Below the pieces are notes generated by a model. That model was not told the origin of the DNA. It saw only the letters and a program-made list of their open reading frames with translations, and did not search any database. From Lithospermum erythrorhizon (taxonomy: Eukaryota > Streptophyta > Magnoliopsida > Boraginales > Boraginaceae), in NCBI GenBank assembly GCA_019722365.1, contig JADFUC010001351.1:186001-250000 (forward strand): a stretch of 64,000 bases of DNA. The letters are read 5' to 3'. The position numbers and the translations under genes are program-made. Shown here piece by piece: positions 61,806 through 64,000 of this stretch. The first letter of the stretch is position 1, and each line of letters begins with the position of its first letter.

Positions 61806-63038
61806 TTATGGAGAGATAAAGTCAAATGTAGGGTCACGAACAAAAATAATCAAAAAAGGTATGGAGAAAGTTACGGGAGCTAAGTTCAGAAACAGTGATG
61901 AAAACAGGGGTGAATTACTATTTTAGCCCCTCCATGTGTTTCAGGAAGTTTCATTTAAGAATAAAATAGTCATTTTATTAATTTTTGACACTGTTTTGAT
62001 GTGTCTTTAGTCCCACTTAGGAGAAAAGTAGTCTCGAAAGTCGAAATAATCAAATATTTTGATATTCATATAGAGGGAGTGTAAATTAAGTAGTACGGAG
62101 TATAGTTTTTATTAGTATCGTGATATTTCCTTCATTCTTTTGTGTAAGTATATTTATTTTTATACAAAAGTTAATAAAAAACAGTGACTAACTGCATAAG
62201 AATATATGAAGTGAAATGACACTAATCTATTGTACGATGAAAATGAAAATGGCAAATTGTAAGAATGAGGAGTATCACTATGAATATTCTGCTTATTTAT
62301 TTAAAGTTTTATTTTTGAATATCTAGATAACTATAAACCATCAAGACTCTTGGAGTATATTAGAATCATGAATGAGCTTAAAAGAGACGAGGGGTGTAAT
62401 TCACCGCTCACTGTCGTCCTTCCAAATTGAAAAAATATTAGAGTTTATGGTACAATATATTTATAAGTTATTTCACACAAAATATAAGAGTTGGACCCCC
62501 TTCAACAATGGAAAAATTTAATTTAAATATATTTAATTTTTTCGCCCCCTTTCAATTTCCATTAAAGTTCCGCCACTTGGACCATCCATTATAGTGTTCT
62601 AAAAAAAAAAATTGGACCTGAACCATGAACATAAGATTACATTTTTGGATCATTTGTTCATCAACTCGCGCATGGATTTTTAGTATTAATTGATGTCTCG
62701 ATAGATGCACATTATTAATTCCGTAAAGTTCTTATACCAGGGACCGATTCGATGCATATATTGAAGTATTTACAGGGTAGATCTAGGTTGCTTTATATGC
62801 TTTGTTAAAGATATTGCTGCACAAGCATTATCACTAAAATATCCAATGATACATACATCTGAATAATGCCAAACACCTAGAAGAGAGCATCAATTCTCCG
62901 GAGCTAATGTTGAACCTCAACTAGTAGTTTGGGTATTACATGAGATGCAAATGCTATTCTGTACAGTAACAATACCACGCCAAGGGTTTGCGTCGGAGAT
63001 GGGCATGGCTAGATTGAACACAGTTGCATAAGTGTATA
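61806..63038. other. Intergenic, HSF promoter region and VTT-gene 3' flank
   Basis: AT-rich. I see no full heat shock element (three clean alternating GAA/TTC units). A GAGGGAGT string at 62074 and TACGGAGTA at 62094 look like stray Stowaway ends without a partner. No gene is supported. Confidence 0.45.
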
Positions 63039-63983
63039 CTATGATTTGGTTTTACTGCCCACCAATGTTGGTGTAATGCTAACTACCCCGATAAGAAATA
63101 GGGTGGCTATCGAGTTGAAGTCGTAGAGATCACCAACCGACTGCAACTCACCAAGAGCTATTCCAGCCTGCCAAGAACAAACAATAGGTAAAATCAATAA
63201 GTTAACTGAACAGTAGGATAATCAAACAAGTCAATTTCCAATATAGTTAATTCAGGTCAATCTTCAGATTGTTCAAACACCTAAATAAGCTAAAACGCGT
63301 ACTAATCTCTCTAAATGTGCAGTATTGAGTATACAAACTATTCAATTAACTCAAGTCTCCAGTTATAAACATAGCTAAAGCATAAACATGGAGGGCATAG
63401 CACATCCCTAACAACCAATAAGTAGCTGAGATTATGAGAGGAAGGCAAAATTATTTCAGAAATATATACCCTGACAGTAACATAAGCAGCTGGAATGAGG
63501 CCAATGACAGTTCCAAGAAAGAAAATATGGTAAGGGACGTTGACTATTGGTGAAGCCACATTAACGAATGTATTTGGCAATGTTGGTGTCACCCTCAAGA
63601 AAAGTATATAGTTAAGCAGCCTTGTTCTCCTTTTAGCCACCTGATTATCATTCAGTTCGAGGTCAATAATTTTCTATAAGAAAATACGAGAGTACGGTGG
63701 TCTAGTAATCACCTCGTCTTGGAAGAAAGTTAGTTTGTCGGGCCACAAAGAGAAGACTAGAGGGCGCCCAATTATTTTTGATAAGAAAAAACAAGAGGAT
63801 GCACCAGCTGTAGCGGTGAACACCACCAGAGCTACACCCTTGAAGACTCCGAAAAGGGACCCAGCAAGCAGAGACATAAAAACAGTTCCAGGGATCATAA
63901 AAGTCTGCATAAATATGTATACCACACAATATCCCACAAGAACTTGTATAGTGTAGTCACTTGTATAGCTCTCAAGATTATCC
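63039..63983 (-). CDS. VTT-domain SNARE-associated Golgi protein, 3' part
   Basis: Multi-pass endomembrane protein of the VTT/DedA family (TVP38, TMEM41/64 relatives). Relatives act in lipid scrambling and membrane traffic; the role of this plant member is not settled. Three exons are visible: 63983-63713, 63641-63470 and 63167-63039, all GT-AG. The first has a split codon, so at least one more exon lies beyond the window. Seen in order: SYTSDYTIQVLVGYCVVYIFMQTFMIPGTVFMSLLAGSLFG, then TATAGASSCFFLSKIIGRPL (the VTT core with Gly and Pro in re-entrant helices), RLLNYILFLRVTPTLPNTFVN, and the C-terminus AGIALGELQSVGDLYDF, ending at the TAG at 63039. It matches the common plant form of this family closely and shows no damage. 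The N-terminus is missing only because the window ends. Confidence 0.92.
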
Positions 63984-64000
63984 CTGCAGAAAATGTGAAC

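Noticed and set aside
62074..62105. Stowaway-like strings GAGGGAGT and TACGGAGTA
   Set aside because: No partner terminus with TA duplication was found, so no element can be delimited.

Overview
The window is eukaryotic nuclear DNA, almost certainly from a eudicot plant. It is AT-rich, its genes have introns, and the protein families are plant-type: a KANADI transcription factor, a class A1 heat shock factor, a PIG-X subunit and a plant VTT/SNARE-associated Golgi protein. Plant transposon families (Copia, LARD-like LTR element, MULE, hAT, Stowaway, Helitron-like ends) fill most of the rest. An asterid such as a member of the Lamiales is plausible but is only an inference. There are no bacterial operons, CRISPR arrays, rRNA genes or convincing tRNA genes.

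Layout. 1-636 is AT-rich flank. 637-19419 is a large old LTR element (TSD ACATA/GCATA) with no recognisable protein. A Copia element of about 8.4 kb (1357-9795, TSD AAATT) lies inside its left LTR, on the minus strand, with decayed gag, protease, integrase, RT and RNase H. 19743-19977 is a Stowaway MITE. 20680-25381 is a 4.7-kb imperfect palindrome with arms of about 1.8-2.0 kb and CTAG|T ends like Helitron 3' ends. 25382-28221 holds no gene I can support. 28222-32175 (minus) is a complete six-exon KANADI2-like gene. 32176-47506 is intergenic: a hAT MITE, a microsatellite/duplication block, two MULE-type elements with C-rich interiors, a Stowaway MITE and a LINE RNase H relic. 47507-48871 (minus) is a complete four-exon PIG-X gene. 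48872-57143 holds a palindromic MITE, two hAT-like remnants, a solo Copia LTR and a tandem repeat. 57144-61632 (minus) is a two-exon HSFA1 gene. 63039-63983 (minus) is the 3' part of a VTT-domain gene that runs off the right edge.

The four genes are all on the minus strand but have unrelated roles: organ polarity, GPI-anchor synthesis, the heat-stress master switch and endomembrane function. They are separate transcription units. I rebuilt the exon structures by hand from splice sites, reading phase and protein family conservation. All phases close and the three complete proteins come out at 383, 290 and 552 residues.

I did not find a new biological system. The most notable signals are the nested LTR pair dated by matching target-site duplications, the large palindrome with Helitron-like ends, the MULE with a perfect 9-bp TSD around a C-rich core, and repeated GTGGTACC palindromes in a hAT-like remnant.
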